From Chara braunii (taxonomy: Eukaryota; Streptophyta; Charophyceae; Charales; Characeae), in the NCBI GenBank assembly GCA_003427395.1, contig BFEA01000286.1, positions 72,380 to 108,493 of the forward strand: a stretch of DNA of 36,114 nt, in the 5' to 3' direction. Made by a program: the position numbers and the translations under genes. Each line of letters opens with the position of its first letter. Positions within the stretch are counted from its first letter, which is position 1. This document shows positions 27,818 to 36,114 of this stretch, one piece after another. The notes beneath the pieces were generated by a model. It had not been told where the DNA came from. It was given only the letters and a program-made list of their open reading frames with translations, and ran no database searches.

Positions 27818-27990
27818 TCCGCCCATGTGGCTGAATGGTATGAACTTGTGACTTTTAGTAAACAGACTATGGGTTCGAATCTTGACGGAAGCAGGTGCAT
27901 GCAATAACCTTAGGGGTCTCTCTAATGGGGAGGAGCACATGTTGAATGAATGCAGCCCTGCTTAGGGCCAGGCTGTACTTCACCAGCCAT
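27818..27990 (+). mobile_element. tRNA-derived SINE (head recognised)
   Basis: A-box-like TGTGGCTGAATGGT (27826) and B-box GGGTTCGAATC (27871) are about 45 bp apart, as in a tRNA-type Pol III promoter. The T stem does not pair properly, so this is not a working tRNA. A related head (GCCCATGTGGCTAAATGG) lies at 29663. The right end and tail are not defined. Confidence 0.6.
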
Positions 27991-28562
27991 GGAATAGGGA
28001 TTGACAGGCTAACCAATGATTGTCCAGTGAGCCCTTGCACCAGCAAACTGCTGTGAATTTGTTTTTTGGGGTAACGGCGTTCATGTCACCTTGCGTATCG
28101 AATGGGCGAAAAAGACATGTGTCGGCAAAGAAAACCGCTCCGAGTTCGAAAAGGCAACGGAAGTACAGACGGCCGTGGTGTCAGATCGGGTGCCATATTT
28201 ACAGGGGGCAGCTGTGGCATCAGACAGGAAAACAACAAAAAAAAGAAAATGCCCAACAGGTACTTTTGGACCGAAATCGCTTCATTTCGAGTTGGCGCGT
28301 GGTTTCTTTGCCTGCGCGAGCTTTTTTTGCCTTTAGAGTTTCAAAACATGCCGCGTCCGCCGTTATTTCTTGTTTTTCCTTCTTTTCCTCCTTAGTTGAA
28401 AGGAGGTAGCCCCTCACCTTACTGTACGATCTAATTCCACGAGGTTACATAACCCTTGGAAGTCAAAACCCCTTTCCACGCACTTTAAAACCCATGTATA
28501 CCCCCCCTTCCCCCCCTTGAAAACCCATGTATACTCTGTCTACAAGGCACTCCGCCCATAGC
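27991..28562. other. No gene recognised
   Basis: Overlapping open frames at 28020-28417 on both strands without known domain. AAAACCCATGTATAC is duplicated at about 28489 and 28520. Confidence 0.45.
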
Positions 28563-28734
28563 ACATTCAAATATAGTGCTCCGGTATTCTATTCGAATAT
28601 AACCCCCGGACGTTCTATTAGAAGGGGCGTTCTATCAGAAAAAAAAAGAGTAAAAGCAAAAATCTGTTTTTTTAAGGGTAAGTTGAATATAACGCTCGGG
28701 TGTTATTTTCGGGTGAAGACGGAAGCTGTGATTC
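28563..28734. mobile_element. Hairpin-MITE relative, short form (copy E1)
   Basis: Left CATTCAAATATA...TTCTATTCGAA and GAAGGGGCGTTCTAT, right GGGTAAGTTGAATATAACGC and TTATTTTCGGGTGAAGACGG. The right end is the D-family TIR. The same left and right blocks bound the 1.07-kb element at 34129. Confidence 0.65.
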
Positions 28735-28847
28735 GGAGTTGCTGCAGCTAGGTAGGTCATCAATCTGGCAGCTCAAATGAAGAGCTGCGAGGCTGCCGTA
28801 GTTGCATATAATATGCAGCACCTTCACTTCCTTCTGTTATTTCAGGG
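28735..28847. other. No feature recognised
   Basis: Short unassigned stretch. Confidence 0.5.
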
Positions 28848-28945
28848 ATGCTAGGCCCGGTTCCCAGAAGGCGTAGCTCCCCACCAATAGAATGGAGAAA
28901 TCAACAAAGCAAGGCTTCAATCGTGAAGATGCTCTTGTCACCCTC
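28848..28945 (+). mobile_element. LINE 3'-end fragment
   Basis: GGGATGCTAGGCCCGGTTCC and GTAGCTCCCCACCAATAGAA are the diverged 3' block of the LINE family, followed by GATGCTCTTGTCACC, also found near the other 3' ends. No coding part. Confidence 0.7.
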
Positions 28946-29662
28946 ATGATTGGAAGTTTGCTGGAACAATGTTTATTGGAACACAAAAAGAGAGAAAAGA
29001 GTGTGAGTCGTAGTGGCCACATCACACCTGTCAAAGAACAGGAGTTGGAGTCGCAACTCTTCTCCTTTTTTTTTTCTTTTTTTTTTTTGGAGGGCTGCGC
29101 CGCACTCTGCTGCAGTGCAATACATGAGGGGTCGAGTAAGCAAGCTTACTCGTACTACCCCTCCATGGCCCAGAAAAATTAATTTAATATCGTGTGGTAG
29201 AGGCGGCACCTTGCCAGAAGAGAAAAACACAAGGAACAGTATCCTTACAACTACTTGCAGTCGCGCACTATTGCATCCTAGTGTAAAACAATTTGAGGCT
29301 TTTTCATGCAATATTTGGAGGAGATCCTATACTGAGAGTTGATGAGCTGCTCCTCGAGCTCTGAAGGTGTGTGTAAGTGGGTCATTTCAGTTCACAGTTG
29401 TGCTGTCCACAAGTAGCTGTTTTGTGGCCAAAATTAGGAGAACAAAAAAACATGTACCATCTCATTTGATTGGATAAGAAAGTTGTATGTTGGTGTGATT
29501 TTAAGTTTTAACTACATTAGGCATCAATAAAAGCTGTGACAGCATGGAAAGGCCAACAGCCACGTGCTTCATTTTGCAAGACGACCAAGCAAAGTGTTTT
29601 TTTTGGCCCGGAATATCATTCTCAAGACATGCGGCTTCGAACTCGTGATGTATTCATCGACA
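28946..29662. other. Poly-T and one palindrome, otherwise nothing
   Basis: T runs at 29066-29089. A hairpin at 29126-29163 pairs GAGGGGT with ACCCCTC and CGAGTAAGC with GCTTACTCG. No gene seen. Confidence 0.5.
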
Positions 29663-29745
29663 GCCCATGTGGCTAAATGGTACTGACATGTAAGTGAAAT
29701 ATTTTCGCATGCTGCAAAATGCTGTGTCAGAATCGCAAATTTTCC
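29663..29745 (+). mobile_element. tRNA-like SINE head, decayed
   Basis: GCCCATGTGGCTAAATGGTA repeats the head at 27821 with one or two changes. The B box is degraded (GTCAGAATCGC). Confidence 0.5.
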
Positions 29746-31204
29746 AAAGCAGACATGGTCATGACAGCTGGCAAGGCGGGGCTAACTCCGCTCATGTGCT
29801 CTGGTTTCCACGTTGGCGTTCCTCCTATGCGAAGTGGTGCTGAGGTTGGGGAGGCAATCCGTTTGGGAGGTTGGCCATCAACCATAGGGGTCATTGTTCG
29901 CGCAATAATGAAGCCGTGGCTCAACTGCACTAGTACTGCCCGAGGAGCAGGCCCCACTGGACTATGTCTAGGTCTTTGTTAGAAAATCTGGAGGCCACAA
30001 TGAGGTGGCAACAATCAAATTAAGGTTTGCTCATAATTATGAACTGCATCCAAAAGCTAGGCATAGACATAGCTCGCTGGGGCCTGCCCCTGATGCTGGA
30101 ACGAACATGGTCTACAGGTCTACCAGGACCCACTACAGTTACAGGCCAATTTGCCTTACACCACCAACGCTGTGCGCCTCGGCCGAAAGTTGTGGCGCTG
30201 CACAAGGAGGCCACACTTCGATGTACCAGTCTGCCTACGGCCGGTCCGATAACTAATTATTTCAGGACAAAATCAACCATGCAGCAATGTGTAGACCACT
30301 CTCCCCGGGCCTATTTTCCCAAACCTCTTGCAGACCGAACACTGGCATGCTACACCGTAGCAACCTCCGGCCTATTGGAGGTAGCAGAGGGCCAGTAGGC
30401 TGACCTCTCCACAGCCCCTTTATGGACCGGCATTAGACCTGGGATCGGAAAAAGAATGGCTCTTGAACACGTTACAGCCACTTCAAATACCTTGAGGGTT
30501 CAACTTTAGGCACTGAAAATGTGGATGACTGCATTGTCAGAGCTGTACTGTAACCTAAAGAGATGGCCGCATCCCCCTTCAAGAATGAAACATTTTTAGA
30601 GCGGGGAATAGCAAGAATATCCCTGGGGAATGTCAAATTATCTCAGTACTGCTGCAGGAACATATGCAGACAGCATTGACGGTCAGGTGGATGATCTGCA
30701 CATGGGCATGACCGGCATCTACATGCATTCCGTCAGGAGTTGCAATGCAATTTCAAGTTCCCAAAAAGGTATTTTTGGAAATCGTCCTTTTCCTTACTTT
30801 CCATTGTTAGAAATCACTAGAGAGGAGGAGGGAGAAAGGCAACATCTTGAGTCGACAACACTATGACAGATATACCTAGGCTGAACTGCACCTTTCGATT
30901 CTCTCTGCACAAACAGGATGACTACTCTTCTGTTTCCTTTCCACTTCCCTTTTACATTTGACCTTCAGCACACAAGGCAGAGAGACCCTTGGTGGTGGGT
31001 GACAGATCCGGTCACTGCTCGTCTTCCATTTGTCGTTTTCAGACAAAACCCCTTGCCATGTATGCAACCACTGGTGTGCAATTTGACGTCAAGCATGATA
31101 AATATCCTCATGCGCTTGCGGTGGTGCCAAACTTCATGGCAGGGCAATGAGTAGGGCATTGCTGTGCGAAACATGGCAGGGGCCTCAAGCCCACCAGTTT
31201 CACC
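29746..31204. other. No gene recognised
   Basis: Several overlapping open frames of 60-125 codons on both strands, none with a domain I know and none clearly favoured. No repeat family identified. Confidence 0.45.
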
Positions 31205-31850
31205 CAGAACATGTTCAGTATAGGACGGACAGGGGTACTGTGGGCTATCTGGTGGAGGCGCTGCACCTATGAAATGGAGGGTGTCCAAAATCATCCAAAA
31301 ACAAATCCAAACCAATCTCAGAATACAAGGGGATCAAACCAAAGCCAAACTGAACAATGTGCTAACACGGAAAGAAATCCAAGAGAAGATGAGAGCTTTC
31401 TGCAATGACTGGCTGGGAGGGGAACAAGGGGGATGGATTGCGGAGGTGCGGTGGAGAGGTGGAGCGGTTGGCGGGGGACCCTCGAAGACCACCAACAACA
31501 AGACTACACACACATATTGCATGAGTGGACTAAGATTGATGCTTCTGTTCCCCTACCACCTCCCTCCCATTTTCCTGACTTATTTCCTCCTCGCAACCTT
31601 TCCTTAGTTGATCTTCAATGGTTTGGAGGCTACGCTCACAAGGTAGATCAGGCATCCCTTTGGGATGAAGAGGCCTTGCTTTGTTTCAATTCTGACAACT
31701 GAGAAGTTTGATTGTTGTATTCTTGGACGCTGGACCCGGTTTCCAGCAGGTGCGGCTCCCCACCAACAGATTGGAGTCACCGCCAAGGCGCGCGTGAGGG
31801 ATGCTCATATCACCCGAGCGAGTGTCCAGGGCAGTGTTTAAAAGTTAAAA
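31205..31850 (+). pseudogene. LINE ORF2 end plus 3' UTR, broken
   Basis: MFSIGRTGVLWAIWWRRCTY aligns with the 18598 copy (LFSIGRKSLLWVLWYRRCVY). AFCNDWLGGEQGG and, after a frame change, FPDLFPPRNLSLVDLQWFGG match its C-terminal block. The 3' block GGACGCTGGACCCGGTTTCC lies at about 31724, followed by GATGCTCATATCACC. No long A tail is preserved. 5'-truncated downstream of the zinc cysteines. Confidence 0.8.
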
Positions 31851-32082
31851 AAAGGCTGCATTACGGAGAGCAGATGGCTGTTTTGGGGTGTACTACCCAA
31901 AATGAACTCCCATTCATTACATATTCCCTGCAGAGTGAGAGCTCCGATACTATGTCATGCCATCTGTTGGAAAGGCATCACATTTTGGAAACGAGGATGA
32001 GCTCACTTATGCGATACAGGCGTTATAGTAACCATAAACTAAAACTCTCTGTCACAATGTTGATGAAATTGGGATCAGCATG

Positions 32083-32202
32083 TCAAACCACCAGCACTTC
32101 CCCTAAGTGCAGCGCATTAGGCCGGCTGCGTGAGGACAAATTCATTGATAATGAACCATTGCAACAATGTAGTCATAGATGGGAAAAGCACTGGTGGTTC
32201 AG
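32083..32202. mobile_element. TTAA-type MITE, subtype A, short (copy A2)
   Basis: TCAAACCACCAGCACTTCCC on the left and AAAGCACTGGTGGTTCAG on the right. The interior (GGACAAATTCATTGATAATG, GCAACAATGTAG) resembles A1. Both flanks are mutated (TCAA, TCAG), so it is older. Confidence 0.75.
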
Positions 32203-32437
32203 AGACATACAATCAGCTCCTTGGCTTTGCCATCCTAGAATAAAAAATGTCACCATCTAAATTCAATGTTGAGCAAGAAGCCGCTATTAGTTCTTACTAC
32301 TACTTAGACAAAATGGTCCCATAATGACTCCATTCCATTAAATTTGAGATACTTTTGTAATTGCGTGAAACTCGGTGTGACATTTTTTATGAGGGTTTCC
32401 CACCTCTTTCCAATTTAAAGGAACTGGCAAACCCAAC
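32203..32437. other. No feature recognised
   Basis: AT-rich unassigned stretch. Confidence 0.5.
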
Positions 32438-32505
32438 GCATGTGGTATACAGTACTATACACGCTTAACTGTTCATGAATAGGTCACTAGTTCAAATCCT
32501 GGTGG
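32438..32505 (+). mobile_element. tRNA-like SINE head
   Basis: CATGTGGTATACAGTAC resembles an A box and AGTTCAAATCCTGG (32490) is a good B box, about 50 bp apart. The body is cut off by the LINE tail starting at 32561. Confidence 0.5.
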
Positions 32506-32560
32506 AAAAGGATTGGCGAGGAATGGTTGCTCAAAGCAATGGCAATGACATAAGACCTTT

Positions 32561-32870
32561 TTTTTGCCCCTTCTTTTTTTAGAAGATCAGATGGCAAACC
32601 TCCATCCCAGGGATGATAAGAGTACTCCTGACACCCTGGACTTGCGGAGACCAATAACTCCAGTATATTTGTGAGGAGCTGCACCAGCTGGAAACCGGGT
32701 CCAGCGTCCCATGAAAGGTTTAAGCCAGACAAACCACGTGCATTGATTGTTCCGCTGTTTCCAGAGGAGGATTAACATCCTAGCAACAACAAGGCAGAGA
32801 GCCTCCTCAGCCCATACAGACTGCCAGATACTACCTATGCACGAGAGCTCATCCGTCATACCCAGATTTC
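32561..32870 (-). pseudogene. LINE ORF2 tail and 3' end, minus strand
   Basis: The minus strand encodes VWAEEALCLVVARMLILLWK followed by QRNN, a pattern typical after the zf-RVT domain of plant LINEs. It is followed by the 3' block GGGACGCTGGACCCGGTTTC at 32712 and by A-rich ends (32580-32561). The coding part differs from the other copies and may belong to a sister family with the same 3' end. Confidence 0.6.
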
Positions 32871-34128
32871 GGGCAGAGAGAGGGGTTTGGGGGGAAGGGA
32901 TCGGAGAAATCCGAGGTGTGTGACGTTCTAACCTCACACCCTGTACTGTCTTCCAGTCAGAGTGATTAAAATGCGGAATAGGCCCTGAAAGAACAGCAAG
33001 ATGGGGTGTGCCAAGGATTTTTGGAAAATTGAGTGTGGAGACACGAAAGAGAACTGAAATCTCCCGTGTGGTCCCAGTTTTAGCGAGAAATGGCCATTGC
33101 CGTGCGGGGAGGGAAACAGGCGCACACAATTCTGAAACGTCTACCTAATCCAAAAAGTATCTTTGAACTTCCATGCGGGTTACTCGACGTCTTTTCGAAC
33201 GGAAAGGCGAGGGTATGCACGCGGGATCTCGTTTTCGAATTAAGTTTCGTTGCTGCTCACAGGAGGGTTCCAAATCTGACGTGGAAGGCCGCAGCCTGGT
33301 CGTTCTCGTCCTCATCACGTGTCTGGTAGTGGAAACCCTTTTCCCAATAACGCTCAGTGCGGCGACAATCGTTGCAGAGAGTATTGGGCCAATGGGGTAA
33401 CACCACCGTCCACGGGATGACAATCAATTCGTTGAAGGGCAATAATAAGGAATAAGGCGGAAAACGAGTATCCATGATCACAAACCCAGCACCCACGAAC
33501 CCCGAACACCTCATTTCAAGAGGGAAATAATAACGTCCTTCGATTTTTGCTACGGCTTCTCAAATGTTCCACTCAAATACTCGTGGCCTTTCCTCGTTGT
33601 ACGGGAATGGGCGTTGTAGGAACACGGGAAGTCGGCGCCCAGTCAGATTGGTATGATCAGCCCACATGGCATACGTTACGCAATCCGTCATTTGATCTGA
33701 TCAAAACGCAAGTGTTGAACATTCATTGAGGGAAGAAAGGAATCTAAAATCCGCTTGAACAAATCCTACATGAAAAGAAATGAGCTCAACTTTCAGTGTG
33801 AGCAAAAAGGCAGCCTCCACACCGCTCATTGTTGTGTACCTTTTTGCACGGTACAAAAAAGAATAGATTACGGTCATCTTTTGCTGCTTGCTAGAGTATG
33901 TGCAGTAGTCCAGTAGATTCTAAAAGATCAGAGTACGACATCGTACCGCACCCTGGTTCTTGTGTGTAGCAGCACAAACAATACCCACTGACCATTCTCG
34001 TACATTCATAACACAACCCAAAAAATCCCAACTTCAATTGCCAGTCCTCTCCAAAATAAAGTTCTCACGGTAACATTTCTAAAAAAGTTGAATCACCTTC
34101 TCAACTTTCTCCTTCTTTGCCCATGAAA
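32871..34128. other. No gene recognised
   Basis: Open frames of up to 180 codons on the minus strand begin here, but I recognise only the LINE part downstream. Nothing assignable in 33130-34128. Confidence 0.45.
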
Positions 34129-34439
34129 CATTCAAATATAACGCCTGGGCATTCTATTCGAAGGGGCGTTCTATTTGAAATAAAGTGAGTAAAAGTACGG
34201 AACCGGGCCACCCGGCCGACCAGCGCCTGCCCGGGGGAGGTCCCGGGCGAGGTCCCGGGCGGCCTGGCCGGGCGGGCGGCGCGGTTGGGGGCCGGGCACC
34301 CCCAGCACACCTTGTCGAGGGGGGGGTTCAGACCCCGAATCGCCATGTTCTGGCGTCCCCAGGGCCTACTGGGTCCGACCAGGCCCAAAAAATGGCGCGT
34401 CGGGCCCGTGAGGCCAGATTTTTTTTTTGAAATTGTGAT

Positions 34440-34577
34440 GGCCCTCAGGCCGTCGATCATCCATGATCAACGGCCAGAGGGCCGTTTGATTTTTGGAGGG
34501 AAAACGAGGACCCGTTTGAACAGCCGACTGGCTGGGGCGGCCTGCATCGGCTGTCCAAACGGCGCCTTGGTTTTCCC
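34440..34577. repeat. Two strong hairpins inside E2
   Basis: GGCCCTCAGGCCGTCGATCA pairs with TGATCAACGGCCAGAGGGCC (34440-34486). GGGAAAAC...CCGTTTGAACAGCCG pairs with CGGCTGTCCAAACGG...GGTTTTCCC (34498-34526 and 34547-34577). Confidence 0.8.
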
Positions 34578-34640
34578 GAGCCGCCGAAGTGCGTGGTTCA
34601 GCCGCCCTCTCGCCACCATACCCTACCGCCTTGCCTCCCT

Positions 34641-34676
34641 CTTCTTCTTCTTCTTCTTCTTCTTCTTCTTCTTCTC
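34641..34676. repeat. (CTT)n microsatellite
   Basis: Twelve CTT units. Confidence 0.95.
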
Positions 34677-34884
34677 TCCTCCTCCGCCTCCCCCTCATCT
34701 TATTCTCCTTCCTCTTCTCTCCTCCTCCTCCTCTTCCGCCCATCTTCTTCTTCTTCTTCTTGGACCACCATACCTCCCTCCCTGCCGCCGCCAGACATCG
34801 CAGAGCCCCCAACCCAGTACGTACTTGGTATCACACATGCAGCAAACAGCAGGCAACATATATGCAGAGTCCCGAACACCCAGA

Positions 34885-34886
<2 letters not shown>

Positions 34887-34936
<50 letters not shown>

Positions 34937-34951
34937 ACCCCCCCCCCCCCC
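34887..34951. repeat. Poly-C tract, 50 + 14
   Basis: Fifty C, one A, fourteen C. Exceptional length; the copy number is probably unreliable, and an N lies nearby at 35062. Confidence 0.85.
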
Positions 34952-35196
34952 AAACCAGATTTTTTATTGCAGATTCGGGGTCCTCTCGGCGAGCACAGAA
35001 GGACCCCGCTTTCAAAAAAAAAAAAAAAAAAAAAATAAATTCTGGGCTGTTTTTTTTGCCCNCCCGGTTTCCCCGGGCGTCCCAACCGGCCCCGCCCGGC
35101 CGGGCGGCGTCCGTACTCAGAGTAAAAACGAAAATCGCATGTTTTTTGGGTAAGTTGAATATACGCACGGGCGTTATTTTCGGGTGAAGACGATAG

Positions 35197-35512
35197 TTAC
35201 ACTGACATGCCATGTTTGAGCCCTCTTTCCCTTGTCTACTCTCTGCCATACCATTCAATTTGAATATCCACTATGGCTTGCTCAGACGGGGGAAAGGGGT
35301 CTGGAAAATCCTTGGGGGGCCTCAGCGGGGTCGCGGATTAAATCCGCAGCCAATCATGAAATACAAGCTTGCAGTATTTCCTTGGACGGTCAATGCCACC
35401 TCCTGGCCATTACACATATGCCATCCACCTTCCGTTGTTCCCACCCAGCCATTCGGTGCAAAACCTATTCAGTTCATTTGTTATGCCCTTCCTCTAGGTG
35501 AGATGACGGATT
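35197..35512. other. No feature recognised
   Basis: Sequence between E2 and the LTR; no domain seen. Confidence 0.5.
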
Positions 35513-35761
35513 TGTAGCGGTACCCCTATGGCCCGGCAGTGAGGCCGGACCAGTTTCAGGCTGTCGGCCTGACCCTGGTACGGTGCCAGGTTATTCCGCA
35601 CCTGGACCTAGGCCGGTATTTCACTTCGGCCTAGGCCCAGGGCGGGAGGTTCATCGAGCCGGACTGGACCTTGACTCAGCTGCTGCTTCGTGTGTGTGTC
35701 CATCTCCTATCTCCCTCTCTCTCTCACCATCTCCACACGTGCCCTCCGCACGTGCGTCACA
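35513..35761 (+). mobile_element. 5' LTR of an LTR retrotransposon running out of the window
   Basis: Starts TGTAGCGGTACCCC and ends GTGCGTCACA, so TG...CA, 249 bp, directly followed by a primer binding site. A 14-bp near-perfect inverted repeat, CTGGACCTAGGCCG/CGGCCTAGGCCCAG (35602-35639), lies inside. The left boundary is chosen by the TG dinucleotide and could differ by a little. The second LTR would be beyond 36114. Confidence 0.7.
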
Positions 35762-35762
35762 T

Positions 35763-35774
35763 TGGTATCGGAGC
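35763..35774 (+). promoter_or_regulatory. Primer binding site, initiator tRNA-Met
   Basis: TGGTATCGGAGC differs by one base from TGGTATCAGAGC, the usual complement of the initiator tRNA-Met 3' end, and TTCGAACC after it extends the resemblance. It sets the direction of the element as plus. Confidence 0.8.
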
Positions 35775-36114
35775 AGAGCTTCGAACCTCTGCTCCCTCCC
35801 TCCCTCCCTCCCTCCCTCTCTTGCTATCCCGCCCCTAAGGATAGCTGTCTCCAAGTTCGTTCCACAGCTGCACATGGTCCATCAACGCGACCAGACACGT
35901 TCTTCACCCAAGTTGGCACCTTCGTCCTCGGGGATCTTCACGACGGCGCTGCTCCAGCTGCTGCTCCCTCCTACAGACCGCGACGCTCATCTGCAGCTGC
36001 ACGGGCGCCACATTAGAGGAAGGAGAAGTCGTAACAAGGTGACCGCAGGAGCAGGTGCACCTTCCCTCCCCCAGCTGCGCCCTGCTTCCCCTCCCCAATC
36101 CCGACACTCCTCCC
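35775..36114 (+). other. Internal start of the LTR element, no gag recognised
   Basis: (CTCC)n at 35790-35818, then GC-rich sequence. An open frame at 35690-36016 has no gag-like motif. The 18S-like segment below lies here. Confidence 0.5.
36013..36040 (+). pseudogene. 28-nt match to the 3' end of 18S rRNA
   Basis: TTAGAGGAAGGAGAAGTCGT followed by AACAAGGT is identical to the universally conserved 3' end region of eukaryotic 18S rRNA as I know it. The following bases (GACCGCAGGAGC) diverge from the expected TTCCGTAGGTGA. Too short to be an rRNA gene; it is an embedded fragment. Confidence 0.75.

Larger units (their letters stand above)
34129..35196. mobile_element. 1.07-kb GC-rich foldback element (copy E2)
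   Basis: Bounded by CATTCAAATATAACGCC on the left and GTTATTTTCGGGTGAAGACG on the right, the same edges as E1. Near both edges GAGTAAAAG...GTACGGA and its inverse TCCGTAC...GAGTAAAA introduce GC-rich inverted stretches (CCCGGCC, GGCCGGG). The interior has two strong hairpins, a CTT repeat, a poly-C tract and one N. No coding domain; the proline and serine runs are simple repeats. It looks like a non-autonomous element that acquired foreign GC-rich DNA. Confidence 0.6.

Noticed and set aside
27818-27891. Functional tRNA gene
   Set aside because: A and B boxes are present but the T stem and acceptor stem do not pair and no proper anticodon arm forms; a SINE head fits better.
34285-35258. Long open frames on both strands with proline, serine, glycine or glutamate runs
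   Set aside because: Produced by the CTT repeat, poly-C and GC-rich foldback sequence; they also cross an N.
36013-36040. Start of an rDNA unit
   Set aside because: Only 28 nt match, nothing upstream resembles 18S, and the sequence diverges immediately after.

Overview
This window looks like transposon-dense, gene-poor nuclear DNA from a plant-lineage eukaryote. I cannot tell whether it is a land plant or a charophyte alga. The reasons are LINE fragments carrying a plant-style zf-RVT zinc domain after the reverse transcriptase, a Ty3/gypsy element with a chromodomain-like C-terminus, an LTR followed by an initiator-Met-tRNA primer site, and retrocopies of U6 snRNA close to the plant U6 sequence as I know it. 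I found no convincing host protein gene in 36 kb. Most open frames here are short, overlapping or low in complexity.

Left part (1-12 kb). A (AG)n tract opens the window. At 966-2087 lie two decayed LINE pieces, a zf-RVT/C-terminal piece followed by an RT piece. The first carries a full-length-sized U6 snRNA copy bounded by a 14-bp target-site duplication. The RT piece is cut at 2088 by the first of at least seven two-ended short elements (120-210 bp) with TIRs TTAAACCACCAGTACTT and TTAA-like flanks. A 211-bp foldback element, a 110-bp hairpin MITE and a 1.7-kb tandem array (4150-5890) follow. Then come more MITEs, microsatellites and a 230-bp direct repeat pair (9431 and 9885).

Middle (11-20 kb). 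A broken Ty3/gypsy element lies on the minus strand (12127-15537). It keeps the gag zinc knuckle, protease, part of RT, the last residues of RNase H, integrase and a chromodomain-like tail, with two in-frame stops, several frameshifts and a large RT/RNase H deletion. A polypurine tract and a TG LTR start lie just past the pol end. A tRNA-headed SINE with a U6-like 3' segment and an (AAT)n tail sits at 16772-17030. The best preserved LINE copy (18598-19618) is 5'-truncated, has a 16-bp target-site duplication and ends in a periodic A(8-9)C tail.

Right part (20-36 kb). This holds more LINE 3' ends on both strands, two more U6-derived fragments, hairpin MITEs, tRNA-like SINE heads and a 1.07-kb foldback-rich element (34129-35196). 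The window ends in the 5' LTR of another LTR retrotransposon (35513-35761), its primer site, and a 28-nt match to the 3' end of 18S rRNA.

The elements interact as layers. LINE machinery probably mobilised the U6 and SINE copies, since they share poly-A or A-rich tails and target-site duplications. The TTAA-type MITEs insert into LINEs and next to one another. All homology statements are from reading the sequence and from memory of families; no search was run.
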